Assembly: GCF_001648175.1 (NCBI RefSeq)
Contig: NZ_CP015243.1
Location: forward strand, 992,001 to 1,056,000
Direction: 5' to 3'
From: Halotalea alkalilenta
GTDB lineage: Bacteria > Pseudomonadota > Gammaproteobacteria > Pseudomonadales > Halomonadaceae
DNA length: 64,000 bases
The position numbers were made by a program, and so were the translations under genes. Numbering within the stretch: the first letter of the stretch is position 1; each line of letters starts with the position of its first letter. The notes beneath the pieces are model-generated. The model worked only from the letters and a program-made list of their open reading frames with translations. It searched no databases and was not told the origin of the DNA. Below, piece after piece: positions 32,448-41,506 of this stretch.

Positions 32448-33626
32448 CTACTCAGTGGGCATGATCCGCATCATGAATTCATCGAACAAGGGTACTGTGA
32501 ATGCGGTGTCGCCGTGGCTGGGGCTCCATACCATGCCCTTCGAAATCAGATTATTTCTTGTGGGCCCGAGCGACGTAACCTTAACGTTTAATTGGCTGGC
32601 TATATCTCCCGAGCGGTGTGGTCCTGGCCCAAGCTCGGCCATTGCTCGCATGTAGCGTTTTTCTGCAGGCGTAAGTCGGTCAAATCTCACCCGGAAAAAG
32701 CTTTCATCTAGTGCTGCTAGCGCAGTGACAGTCGCAGACTGTACATCTTTCGCTGTTATTGGAGATTCCTCAGCAACATCCCAAGCGTGCTTTCCCCATT
32801 CCTGGAGAAAATAGGGGTACCCGTGGGTATGTTCTACAATTCTTTCAATAGCTTCGGCCTCAAACTCGACCCCCTCTTCAATAGCAGGCTTCGAGATGGC
32901 CACTCCGGCTGATTCAGAATCTAGCGGGCCAATCATTGGGAAGTCAAAAAGCCGTTCGGCATATGATTTTGCGTTTCCTGCTCGCGCAAGAAGCTGAGGA
33001 AGTCCGGCGCCGATGACGGTGAGTGGTAGCTCTTTCTGGTTACATCGATGCAGCGCAGAAATCAGTGCCCCAAACTGTAGTTCCTCTATGTATTGCATCT
33101 CGTCGATGAAAATAACTAGAGCAGTTTCAGCACTTTTGGCTGCTTGACCACAGGTTTCGAGAAGATCCGATAAGTCAGATTCTAAATCACCATTATCTGC
33201 CAAGCCTGGAATGGCCTCCGCATCAATCCCAACTTGAATGTCCTTATATGTAACTTTCATAGCGGAAACGAATCCAGCCAAGGCCTGAAGACCACGCTTG
33301 GCCAAGCCTTTAGCTGATTCGACCCGGCTGAGGCTGAGTAGAGCCACACGCAGCTGTGGCGACAGGATCGCAGGTAGGGAGCGATCTTCGGGGGCCTCTA
33401 TGCGGATAGTTCTGGCGCCTATAGCTTCAACGTCTTTGCGCATCTGATCCAGCAGCACGGTTTTCCCAACCCCACGCAGCCCTACCATCAAGACACTTTT
33501 ATCTGACCTACCTCTAATCAGCCTTGCAATACATGTGGTTACTCGTCTTCTGATCTCGTCGCGGCCAGCCAGCTCTGGTGGCCTCGTGCCAGCGCCAGGG
33601 GCGTAAGGGTTAGTGACTGGATCCAT
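32448..33626 (-). CDS. Orphan AAA ATPase (archaeal-ATPase/ORC-like)
   Basis: 392 aa. Walker A GLRGVGKT at residues 49-56, Walker B ALVIFIDEMQY, sensor region LPLTVIGAGLPQL and a C-terminal winged-helix (PHRSGDIASQLNVKVTSLGPTRNNLISKGMV). This fold is close to STAND/ORC-type NTPases with a DNA-binding wHTH. Start 33626 has GGAGG 6 nt ahead. No partner gene; its location beside an island edge suggests acquired DNA. Role unknown. Confidence 0.8.
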   Translation of the reverse strand: MDPVTNPYAPGAGTRPPELAGRDEIRRRVTTCIARLIRGRSDKSVLMVGLRGVGKTVLLDQMRKDVEAIGARTIRIEAPEDRSLPAILSPQLRVALLSLSRVESAKGLAKRGLQALAGFVSAMKVTYKDIQVGIDAEAIPGLADNGDLESDLSDLLETCGQAAKSAETALVIFIDEMQYIEELQFGALISALHRCNQKELPLTVIGAGLPQLLARAGNAKSYAERLFDFPMIGPLDSESAGVAISKPAIEEGVEFEAEAIERIVEHTHGYPYFLQEWGKHAWDVAEESPITAKDVQSATVTALAALDESFFRVRFDRLTPAEKRYMRAMAELGPGPHRSGDIASQLNVKVTSLGPTRNNLISKGMVWSPSHGDTAFTVPLFDEFMMRIMPTE

Positions 33627-33941
33627 GAATACCTCCAATTTGAGCACTTTTAGGGAGTTTATCATAAAAAGATAAATTGACTAAAATTGGCCAAAAAGAC
33701 CATGTGGTCGCACCAGCCTCGGTCCTCGCTTTTAGCCCCCTTCTTCCTATGGCACGTACCTAGCGTTCTTCACGTCGCTCCGCTTTTCCCACCCATACCT
33801 ATCCCCGCGATCTCTTGGTCGTCCATGTCGGGCCTCTACGAGACCTGATCGAGCAGCTCTGCCGTAGCCTTGGCGGTTTGCCCCGGGGCTTGGGCCTGCC
33901 TGGGTCATCCTAGGGGCTTGGGCGCAAGTCAAAAATATCGC

Positions 33942-33972
33942 TTGAACCTGTACCTGCTATAGGTTTTACGCT
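33942..33972 (+). promoter_or_regulatory. MerR-family metal-responsive promoter
   Basis: TTGAAC (-35, 33942-33947) and TACGCT (-10, 33967-33972) are 19 bp apart, the overlong spacer used by MerR regulators. The spacer carries the dyad AACCT (33945-33949) / AGGTT (33961-33965), with inner GTA/TAT resembling CadR/PbrR-type half-sites more than CueR. It lies 53 bp before the HMA gene. No merR-type gene is in the window. The rest of 33666-34025 is empty. Confidence 0.75.
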
Positions 33973-34025
33973 CCGGTCATAAGTAGTGGCTGCTGAGGCC
34001 TTCACCCCTGTTCAGGAGTACCACC

Positions 34026-34262
34026 ATGACCCAGAACTCGAACCTGCGAAGCATCACCCTGCCGGTCATTGGCATGGACTGCGGCGGCTGCGCGCGCGGC
34101 GTGGACAAGGCGGTGCGCGCGCTGTCCGGCGTCGATGACGTGCAGGTCTCGCTCGACCCTGCCCAAGTGGTGGTGCGGATCGATCCAGCCCTGGTCAGCC
34201 GCGAGGCGCTGGTCACGGCGATCGAGGATGCCGGGTTCGACGTGCCAGCATCGCAGCCGTGA
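34026..34262 (+). CDS. Heavy-metal-associated (HMA) metallochaperone
   Basis: 78 aa. Single ferredoxin-like HMA domain with metal ligands in GMDCGGC (residues 16-22) and the standard VSLDPAQVVVRIDP strand and AIEDAGF end. It would carry a soft metal ion to the adjacent ATPase. AGGAG lies about 8 nt upstream. Stop overlaps the ATPase GTG start as GTGA. First gene under the MerR-type promoter. Confidence 0.9.
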   Translation: MTQNSNLRSITLPVIGMDCGGCARGVDKAVRALSGVDDVQVSLDPAQVVVRIDPALVSREALVTAIEDAGFDVPASQP

Positions 34263-36385
34263 TCCAGATCCTCGAACTGCCGGTGGCGGGCATGGACTGC
34301 GCGGCGTGTGCGCGAAAGGCCCAGCGTGCGCTGATGAAAGTGCCCGGTGTGCAGAGCGCCGATGTGCTGCTCAACGCTGAGAAGGCGGTCATCATGTTCG
34401 ATACTGGCATGGCGACGGCTGGTGCGCTGCGCGCGACGATCGAGAAGGTCGGCTTCTCGGTCCCGCAGCCGACGCCGGTCGGGGATGGGGCCGACGCAAC
34501 GCCACGCCATGTGCTGGAAGCCAAGACGCTGCAGCGTCAGCTATTCACCACGCTAGGCATTCTGTTCGGTGCCATCCTGTTCGTGGTGGTGATCGGCGAG
34601 GGCCTTGGGGTGTTCGACCAGCTCACCGCGCGCGTGCCCTGGTGGGCTGGCGTGCTGGCGGTGGTGGCTTTCGGCTACCCGGTCTTCGCGGGCGTGCTGC
34701 GCTGCGCGCTGCGACGCGAGGTGACCAGTCACACTTTGATGACGGTAGGTGCGATCGCTGCGCTGGCCATCGGCCAGTGGGCCACTGCTGCGATCGTTGT
34801 GTTCTTCATGCGCGTTGGTGAGTTCACCGAGCGCTTCACGAGCGAGCGTGCGCGCCGGCTGCTCAAGGAGCTGACGGCGCTGGCACCGCAAACCGCCCGC
34901 GTGCTGCGCGATGGCGTCGAGCGCGAAGTCGCCGTCGAGACCATCTCGCCGGGCGAGGTGGTCATCGTGCGCCCAGGTGAGCGCGTACCTGTGGATGGCG
35001 TGGTGCTGGAGGGCCAAGCGACGTTCGACCAGGCCGCGATCACTGGCGAAAGCATGCCGGTGGAGGCCGAGCCTGGAGACAAGGTCTATGCGGCGACCCT
35101 GGCCAAGCTCGGCCACGTCAAGCTGCGCGCCGAGCGTATTGGCCGCGACACCACCTTCGGGCGCGCGGTGCAGCTGGTCGAGGATGCCGAGGCCAACCGT
35201 GGCAAGGTCCAGCGGGTGGCCGACCGGTTCAGCGCCTGGTACCTGCCAGTGGTCGCCTCCATCGCCCTTCTGACCTGGCTGCTCAGTGGCAACATCCTGG
35301 CCACCGTGGCGGTGCTGGTGGTGGCCTGCTCGTGCTCGTTCGCACTGGCCACGCCGATCGCGATGATGGCCTCGGTCGGTGCCGCTGCGCGCCAGGGCCT
35401 GCTGATCAAGGGCGGCAGGGTCATCGAAGCCTTGGTAGGTTGCGACGTGATGCTGGTGGACAAGACCGGCACGCTGACCACGGGGCGCCCGCGCGTCACC
35501 GACGTAGTGCCACTTGGCGAGTGGAATGAGGCGGCGCTGCTGTGCCTGGCGGCGACGGCCGAACGCCATTCGGAACATCCGCTCGCCGAGGCGGTACGGC
35601 GGCTGGCCGAGGAGCGGACCATGGCGCCGGATGAACCTGCACGCTTCGAGTCCTTGCCCGGGCGCGGCGTGCGCGCGGTGATCGACGGGCGGACGGTCGA
35701 GATCGGCAATCGCCGCATGCTGCCCGCGGGAGCCGAGGTGGACGCTGTCGCAGGCATCGCTGAGCGGCTCGAAGCCGAGGGGAAGAGTCTGTTGTTCATG
35801 GTGGTGGATGGGCAACTGGCCGGCCTGTTCGCGGCGCAGGACACGCTGCGTGCGGAGGTGGCCGATGCGCTGGTCGCCGTGCGGGCCGCGGGTATCGGCC
35901 GCATCGAGCTTCTGACCGGCGACAACGAGCGTACCGCCGCCGCCCTCGCCGCGCCGCTGGGCCTGGGCTATCGCGCGGGTTTGCTGCCGGAGGACAAGAT
36001 TCGCATCGTGCGTGAACTGCAGCAGCGGGGCCATCGCGTCGTGATGGTCGGCGACGGGGTCAACGACGCGCCGGCGTTGGCCCAGGCCGATGTCGGCATC
36101 GCCATGGGGGGCGGTACCGACGTCGCCATGGAGGCCGCTCACATCGTGTTGATGCGCGAGGACTGGCGGCTCGTCGCCGAGTCGGTCCACATCGCGCGGC
36201 GCACCATGGGGGTGGTGCGCACCAACATAGGTTTCACCGCGCTGTATAATCTCGTGGGCCTGTCGCTCGCGGCCTTCGGTTTGCTGCCGCCTATCTATGC
36301 GGCGGCGCTGCAGTCGATCCCGGACATCGGCATACTGGCCAATTCGTCCAGGTTGATCCGCAACAGGAAGGCCGCCAATGACTGA
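34259..36385 (+). CDS. P1B-type heavy-metal ATPase with CSC membrane motif
   Basis: 708 aa, GTG start. N-terminal HMA domain (GMDCAAC at 11-17), six to eight membrane helices, actuator TGES at 262-265, phosphorylation site Asp401 in DKTGTLT, HP motif in SEHPLAEAV, ATP-binding GDGVNDAP. The TM metal motif is CSC at 357-359 (VVACSCSFALATP) where the family norm is CPC, SPC or TPC. The last helix has SIPDIGILANSSRL, with an Asp placed like the Zn/Cd/Pb subgroup. Exports a soft metal from the cytoplasm; specificity uncertain. Confidence 0.92.
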   Translation: MIQILELPVAGMDCAACARKAQRALMKVPGVQSADVLLNAEKAVIMFDTGMATAGALRATIEKVGFSVPQPTPVGDGADATPRHVLEAKTLQRQLFTTLGILFGAILFVVVIGEGLGVFDQLTARVPWWAGVLAVVAFGYPVFAGVLRCALRREVTSHTLMTVGAIAALAIGQWATAAIVVFFMRVGEFTERFTSERARRLLKELTALAPQTARVLRDGVEREVAVETISPGEVVIVRPGERVPVDGVVLEGQATFDQAAITGESMPVEAEPGDKVYAATLAKLGHVKLRAERIGRDTTFGRAVQLVEDAEANRGKVQRVADRFSAWYLPVVASIALLTWLLSGNILATVAVLVVACSCSFALATPIAMMASVGAAARQGLLIKGGRVIEALVGCDVMLVDKTGTLTTGRPRVTDVVPLGEWNEAALLCLAATAERHSEHPLAEAVRRLAEERTMAPDEPARFESLPGRGVRAVIDGRTVEIGNRRMLPAGAEVDAVAGIAERLEAEGKSLLFMVVDGQLAGLFAAQDTLRAEVADALVAVRAAGIGRIELLTGDNERTAAALAAPLGLGYRAGLLPEDKIRIVRELQQRGHRVVMVGDGVNDAPALAQADVGIAMGGGTDVAMEAAHIVLMREDWRLVAESVHIARRTMGVVRTNIGFTALYNLVGLSLAAFGLLPPIYAAALQSIPDIGILANSSRLIRNRKAAND

Positions 36386-36821
36386 TGCAGCAGTATCGGA
36401 TCGCGCAAAGAGCGGCTGGGCGCTGCTGTTCGCCGCGTGGCTCGTAGCACTGGGGGCTTCCCTGGTAGTGCTCTTCGTCGGCGAGGTGATGGGCCAGGCA
36501 CCGTGCAATCTATGCTGGTTCCAACGCGCCTTCATGTTCCCACTGGCCATCGTGCTCGGGGTGGCCTGCCTGCGCACCGACTTGGCGAGCTGGCGCTATG
36601 CGCTGCCGCTGGCCGTCGCTGGTCTGCTGGTGGCGGGTTTCCACAGCCTGCTCTACCTGGGGGTGATCCCTGAGCGGATCACGCCCTGCAGCCAGGGCGT
36701 ATCCTGCACCAGTGCCGATATGACCATCCTGAGCGGCCTGCCGCTGCCCCTGCTGGCGTTGGCCGCCTTCGGTGCCATCGTCGTACTGCTTTTAATCACC
36801 CGTGCCAGGAATTTTGCATGA
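36378..36821 (+). CDS. DsbB-family disulfide oxidoreductase
   Basis: 147 aa with four membrane helices. Both redox pairs of DsbB are present: Cys43-x-x-Cys46 (PCNLCWFQR) and Cys104/Cys110 (PCSQGVSC). It would reoxidise a DsbA-like partner using quinone. It overlaps the ATPase by 8 bp and the next gene by ATGA. Shorter than the E. coli DsbB, like the BdbC group that pairs with dedicated thioredoxin-fold partners. Confidence 0.92.
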   Translation: MTDAAVSDRAKSGWALLFAAWLVALGASLVVLFVGEVMGQAPCNLCWFQRAFMFPLAIVLGVACLRTDLASWRYALPLAVAGLLVAGFHSLLYLGVIPERITPCSQGVSCTSADMTILSGLPLPLLALAAFGAIVVLLLITRARNFA

Positions 36822-37468
36822 CCCGACGTACCAAGATCGTCATCGCCACTGCCTTCATCGCCCTGGTGGCCTTCGCCGTGGCGGCCATTGTCTATGATCG
36901 CATTAGCCGGCAGCAGGCCGCCGACCAGGCTGCCGCCCAGCTCGATGTCATGGTCCGGGATCATTCGCCGGCCATAGGGTCCGCCGACGCTGCGGTCACT
37001 ATCGTTGAGTTCTTCGACCCCGCCTGCGAGGCTTGCCGGGCCTTCTACCCCTACGTCAAGCAGATCCTGGCTGCCTATCCGCGCGAGGCGCGCCTGGTGA
37101 TCCGATACACGCCATTTCATCGCGAGGCCTCGATCGTAGGGGTGCAGGTCATGGAGGCGGCGCGGGACCAGGGGCGCTTCGAACCCGTGCTGGAGGCACT
37201 GCTCGAAACGCAGCCGGTGTGGGCCAGCCACGAGGCGCCGGCGACAGAGCGTGCTTGGGAGTTCGCCGAGGCCGCTGGGCTGGATTTGCAGCGTGCCCGC
37301 ACCTACATCGCTTCCGGCGCGGTGGACAAGCTGCTCGAGCAGGATGTCGCCGACCTGCAGGCCGTTGGCGTGCGGGGAACACCTACGTTCTTCGTCAATG
37401 GCAAGCCGCTGGCCGAGCTGAACCCTCGGTCGCTGTACGAAATGGTGAAAAGTGAGGCCGAGCGCTAA
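36818..37468 (+). CDS. Membrane-anchored DsbA-like thiol oxidoreductase
   Basis: 216 aa. One N-terminal anchor (about 7-26), then a thioredoxin fold with active site Cys70-E-A-Cys73 (FFDPACEACRAF), a helical insertion and cis-Pro loop VRGTPTFFVNG. This is the BdbD/DsbA-DsbG type that stays membrane-tethered. ATG overlaps the DsbB-like stop. Together with DsbB it forms a redox relay within the metal operon. Confidence 0.92.
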   Translation: MTRRTKIVIATAFIALVAFAVAAIVYDRISRQQAADQAAAQLDVMVRDHSPAIGSADAAVTIVEFFDPACEACRAFYPYVKQILAAYPREARLVIRYTPFHREASIVGVQVMEAARDQGRFEPVLEALLETQPVWASHEAPATERAWEFAEAAGLDLQRARTYIASGAVDKLLEQDVADLQAVGVRGTPTFFVNGKPLAELNPRSLYEMVKSEAER

Positions 37469-37578
37469 ATCCGTGATCCATCCTGGGATTTGACTTCTTC
37501 TTCGATGAAACCGCGCGAATGATTGGCATCGGCGAGGGGTTGGCCCTGCGCTTACCATCCGCAAGGCCAACCAAGTGC

Positions 37579-38445
37579 TTAGTCGCTTATCCGGCCGAAG
37601 TGTCCGCTGGTGAAATCGCGTGCGGCCTGGACGATTTCTTCGCTGCTGTTCATCACGAACGGGCCGCGCCCGACGATCGGTTCATCGATCGGCTCGCCAC
37701 TGAGCAACAGCACCGTGGCCCCGTTGTTGGCTTCGAGTTCGATATCGCGACCCGCGCGGTCGAACTGCACCAACTGGCCATCCCGCGCGATCTTGACACC
37801 GTTGACCAGCACCGTGCCATGCAGCACCACCAGCGCCAGCGTGCGACCCTTGGCGATCTCGAAGCGGGTGTTGGCCCCCGGATTCATCCGCAGGTCCCAC
37901 ACATCCATCGGGGTGCGGGTCAGGGCTGGGCCGCTCGAATCCTTGTAGCGTCCGGCGATGACGCGCACCTTGCCACCGTCGTCCGGCAGGGCGACCGAGG
38001 GGATCTCGGCATCGCGCAGGGTCTGGTAGCCGGGGGCGGTCATCTTTTCCCTGGCTGGCAGATTGACCCACAGCTGCACCATCTCCAGCACACCGCCTTG
38101 CTCGGTGAAGGTGGGGGAGTGGAACTCCTCGTGCAGGATGCCACCGGCGGCGGTCATCCACTGCACATCGCCCGGACCGATCGTTCCGCCCGCGCCGGTC
38201 GAGTCCCGGTGCGCCACTTCACCTTGGTAGACGATGGTCACCGTCTCGAAGCCGCGATGAGGGTGCTGGCCGACGCCCCGGGGGCGTGAGGCGGGTTCGA
38301 ATCTCACCGGGCCCGCGTAGTCGAGCAGCAAGAACGGACTCAGGTGGCGGCCCAGGCCTTCGTAATCGAACAGAGTGCGAACCGGGAAGCCGTCTCCGAC
38401 CCAGTGCGGGTTGGGAGCGGTGTAGACGCCGAGAATCTTTTTCAT
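37579..38445 (-). CDS. Pirin family protein
   Basis: 288 aa. Bicupin pirin: N-terminal metal site HPHRGFETV with the partner His and Glu in GGILHEEFHSP, C-terminal cupin with a weaker site (VVLHGTVLVNG). Pirins bind iron and in some bacteria act as quercetinases or redox sensors. Start 38445 (GGAG 7 nt ahead) is preferred over the adjacent ATG at 38448. Divergent from the following LysR gene, so probably regulated by it. Confidence 0.92.
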   Translation of the reverse strand: MKKILGVYTAPNPHWVGDGFPVRTLFDYEGLGRHLSPFLLLDYAGPVRFEPASRPRGVGQHPHRGFETVTIVYQGEVAHRDSTGAGGTIGPGDVQWMTAAGGILHEEFHSPTFTEQGGVLEMVQLWVNLPAREKMTAPGYQTLRDAEIPSVALPDDGGKVRVIAGRYKDSSGPALTRTPMDVWDLRMNPGANTRFEIAKGRTLALVVLHGTVLVNGVKIARDGQLVQFDRAGRDIELEANNGATVLLLSGEPIDEPIVGRGPFVMNSSEEIVQAARDFTSGHFGRISD

Positions 38446-38565
38446 CATAGGGCTCCTATCGCTCGAGGCGCTGCTGCCTCGATATGTGTCGACTATAGAA
38501 GCGCGACGATGAGACGGGTAGATGGCAGTATTTGCCTTCAGCGTTCCATAGGGTGAACGATATCC

Positions 38566-39471
38566 ATGCGAGACTTGAACGATCTCTATTACTTCGTCCA
38601 GGTAGTGGAGCAACGCGGTTTTGCGCCCGCCGGGCGCTTCCTGGGCGTGCCGAAGTCGAAATTGAGCCGTCGCATCGCGCTGCTGGAGGAGCGCCTGGGG
38701 GTACGGTTGATCCAGCGTTCGTCCCGGCGTTTCACCGTCACCGATATAGGCCTGACCTATTATGGGCACTGCAAGGCCATGCTGATCGAGGCGGAGGCGG
38801 CGGAAGACGCCGTGGCGATGACGCATTCCGAGCCTTGTGGGACGGTCAGGGCGACCTGCCCCGTGGCCATGCTCGAGACCCGGGTCGGAGAGATGGTCGC
38901 TGCATTCATGACCCGGTATCCCCGTGTCCAGCTGCAGATCGAAGCCACCAATCGCCGCGTGGATGTGGTCGGCGAAGGTATCGATGTCGCGATTCGGGTG
39001 AGGCCGCCGCCTTTGGAAGATAGTGAGCTGGTGATGCGCGTGCTGTCCGATCGCAGCCAGTGCATCGTCGCGAGCCCTTCCCTGCTTGGCGATGAGCGGA
39101 CGTTGCGCTCACCCGCGGATCTGTCTGGCTTGCCAAGTCTCGATCTCGGCCCCTCTCACGGTGAGCACGCCTGGCGGCTGCTCGGCCCTGATGGTGCCGA
39201 GGCGGTGGTCAATCACCAGCCGCGTCTGATCACTCGCAGCATGCTGGCGCTGCGTATGGCGGCGGTTCGCGGCGTCGGCGTCGTCCAGCTACCGACGATG
39301 ATGGTGAGTGAGGAGTTGGCCGATGGGCGTCTGGTCAAGATCATGCCCGATTGGGCGCCACGTAAGGAGATCGTGCATGCGGTGTTCGCATCGAGGCGAG
39401 GGCAGCTCCCGGCGGTCAGAGCCTTGATCGACTTTCTTGTCAGCGGGTTCGAGCAGCTGGAGGAAGATTGA
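38566..39471 (+). CDS. LysR family regulator, divergent from pirin
   Basis: 301 aa. HTH at residues 4-60 (FVQVVEQRGFAPAGRFLGVPKSKLSRRIALLEERLG), effector domain from about 90. Typical of LysR genes next to pirins that respond to oxidants or aromatics. The 120-bp divergent spacer would hold its operator; no clean dyad was picked out. Confidence 0.9.
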   Translation: MRDLNDLYYFVQVVEQRGFAPAGRFLGVPKSKLSRRIALLEERLGVRLIQRSSRRFTVTDIGLTYYGHCKAMLIEAEAAEDAVAMTHSEPCGTVRATCPVAMLETRVGEMVAAFMTRYPRVQLQIEATNRRVDVVGEGIDVAIRVRPPPLEDSELVMRVLSDRSQCIVASPSLLGDERTLRSPADLSGLPSLDLGPSHGEHAWRLLGPDGAEAVVNHQPRLITRSMLALRMAAVRGVGVVQLPTMMVSEELADGRLVKIMPDWAPRKEIVHAVFASRRGQLPAVRALIDFLVSGFEQLEED

Positions 39472-39536
39472 GGGCGTAAGGCTTTCAGTGGCCAAACCCA
39501 GCGGCGTTGATCACCCAGTGGCCTATATATGAAGGG

Positions 39537-39716
39537 TCACGCCACCCGGCGCGGGGGAAGTTTCACCACTTGGGTGCGCAGAGGGAGGAGGATCAGGCTG
39601 ACGGGTGCCAGGATCAGCAAGGCCGCCTTGAGCAGTCCAAGGTTCAGCAAGCTGGAAAGTATCCCGGTGATCGCGCCGGCGGAGAACGCCGTGACCAGGA
39701 CGAGAGTAGTTAGCAT
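39537..39716 (-). CDS. Small two-helix membrane protein
   Basis: 59 aa, nearly all hydrophobic: MLTTLVLVTAFSAGAITGIL and LLKAALLILAPVSLILLPL segments with a basic tail KLPPRRVA. AAGGAT lies 9 nt before ATG 39716. No family recognised. Convergent with the LysR gene. Confidence 0.55.
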   Translation of the reverse strand: MLTTLVLVTAFSAGAITGILSSLLNLGLLKAALLILAPVSLILLPLRTQVVKLPPRRVA

Positions 39717-40156
39717 AGGATTCGTATCCTTACAAGCACCTTCGTGCATCATGACGCACATGAATGCCTTGGGACATTCCGTGGGACATAACCACTCAAT
39801 ACTGAGGCAGGGACGAATACCGCTGGACGGCTGGGACGTAAAGATTGGCGATAGAGGATCAGGCGCTGGTGGTGCGACCCTATGGCGGGAATGTCAGAAC
39901 CCTGGCGGTGGGCAGCGGCGCAAGGAGATGAGGTCGGCGTCCTTGCCGGTTGCTGCTCCTTATGCGTTCGATATTAGCCACGAACTTCGTTATCCCACGA
40001 TAACAAAAGACAAGAATGCACCAATGTGTATGTAGAACGTTTCATAAAGGTAAGCGAGCCCTCGAGCCCCGCCCCGCTCGATCCCGCTTCGCTGCATTCG
40101 GGACGAACGGGTAGGGGAGGCGCCAAGGCTGAATCCCTCGGTAGGCCTTTCGTTGG
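39717..40156. other. Intergenic stretch, no gene seen
   Basis: 440 bp with mixed composition. Short frames have no ribosome-binding sites. The segment near 40060-40095 is rich in GAGCCC/CGCTCG inverted pieces that may end transcription of the FNT gene. Confidence 0.4.
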
Positions 40157-41011
40157 TTACTTCGACATTACCTCGGTCTGGCGCGCGCGTTGATGCTGCT
40201 CGGCCAGGCTCTCGCTTTTGGGCGCTTGGTGATGAGCGGATGCCGTCTCGCCGGGGCGATAGGCGACGAAATACGCCAAACCGACGAAGATCGCACCGCC
40301 CACGGCATTGCCGAGGAAAACGGCAATGAAGTTCGGCACGTATTCGGCCCAGGTCATCTCACCGGCGAAGATCGCGGCAGGCACGATGAACATGTTGGCG
40401 ACGACGTGCTGGAAGCCGATGGCGACGAAGGCCATGACCGGGAACCACATGCCCAGTATCTTGCCGGCGACGTCCTTGCTGGCATAGGCCAGCCACACGC
40501 CCAGGCAGACCAGCCAGTTGCAGCCGATCGCCGAGACGAAGGCGTGGGAGAAGTCGGCGCTGACTTTTGCCTCAGCGATACCGACGGTGGTCGAGAGGAA
40601 GGCGCCTTCGGTCAGGCCAAGGTAGTGGCCGAAGCCCCAGGCGATCGCCACGCTGCCGAGGAAGTTGGCGAAGGTCACGATGCCCCAGTTCCGCAGCAGT
40701 CCCGCCACGCCGATTTTCTTCGAGAACAGCGCCATCGGCAGCGTCATCATATTGCCGGTGAGCAGCTCGCCACCGGCCAGGATGGTCAGTATCAGCCCGA
40801 TTGGGAACACCGATGCGCCGATGAAGCTCTTGAACGAGCCCCACTCGTCCGGCATCGTGCCGGTGATGCGGATATCGAGCAGAAAGCCGATGGCGATGAA
40901 GGCTCCGGCGAGAAAGCCAAGGATCAGCAGCGAGACCAGCGGCATCTGGTCTTTCTTGACGCCGGCCGCGATAGCGATAGCGGCCGTTTCCTGAGGCGTG
41001 TTAAATGACAT
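40157..41011 (-). CDS. Formate/nitrite transporter family protein (FocA/NirC)
   Basis: 284 aa with six membrane helices. FNT hallmarks: ILAGGELLTGNMMTLPMALFSKK, WLVCLGVWLAYASKD, GFQHVVANMFIVPAAIFAGE and LGNAVGGAIFVGLAYF, including the central His. It is a pentameric channel for formate, nitrite or a related monovalent acid. Start chosen at 41011; a 33-codon extension has no homologous content. No pyruvate-formate lyase or nitrite reductase gene is nearby to tell the substrate. Confidence 0.92.
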   Translation of the reverse strand: MSFNTPQETAAIAIAAGVKKDQMPLVSLLILGFLAGAFIAIGFLLDIRITGTMPDEWGSFKSFIGASVFPIGLILTILAGGELLTGNMMTLPMALFSKKIGVAGLLRNWGIVTFANFLGSVAIAWGFGHYLGLTEGAFLSTTVGIAEAKVSADFSHAFVSAIGCNWLVCLGVWLAYASKDVAGKILGMWFPVMAFVAIGFQHVVANMFIVPAAIFAGEMTWAEYVPNFIAVFLGNAVGGAIFVGLAYFVAYRPGETASAHHQAPKSESLAEQHQRARQTEVMSK

Positions 41012-41506
41012 GGTCCCTTCTCTGGTTGCGCTCACAGCCGGGCCCTTACGCAAGAGCCGAGGGGCAGGGGCGAGGTTGGCGGCGCAGCTGAAGGATGTGA
41101 CGAGGCGCATTCCAGGCGCGGTTGGGCCGCTCGGAGCGCGCAGCCCGTCTCCAAACGGGTGGCGTCCTCCGAGGGCCGTTTCTTGCCGGAGGCGATGACG
41201 CTTCAGGCTTCAGGCTGCGTCAAGATGTCGCACGATGTTACGACTTTCGTTGACTGCTCGCTAGCGGAACATTGCCATTCGCTCGGTTCGATAGGCCGCG
41301 CATGCTGCGGCGCGCTGAAAGCCATTCCTGCGTACGGTTCGTCTGCAAAACGCCTGCGCTCGCGCGAATGGGCGCCCGTTGCCAGCGGCCTCAGGGGTGC
41401 CAATGGCGCGTTAGAAATAGTGTTGTTTTTCAACTGCGTACGCGGACATAAAAGATAAAAAAATAAGTTGGCATGGATAGGATTGCTAGTCTACTAGTGG
41501 AAGCCT
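41012..41506. other. Upstream region of the FNT gene, no gene seen
   Basis: About 495 bp, GC-rich near the FNT gene and AT-rich from 41420 on (AAAAGATAAAAAAATAAG). No promoter could be set with confidence. Confidence 0.35.

Noticed and set aside
34553..36577. 674-codon minus-strand frame opposite the P1B ATPase
   Set aside because: Shadow of the ATPase and dsbB genes; composition is rich in His/Arg/Gln as expected for an antisense frame.
39717..40156. A gene between the small membrane protein and the FNT transporter
   Set aside because: The best frame (168 codons from 39529) runs antisense through the small membrane gene and has no ribosome-binding site.
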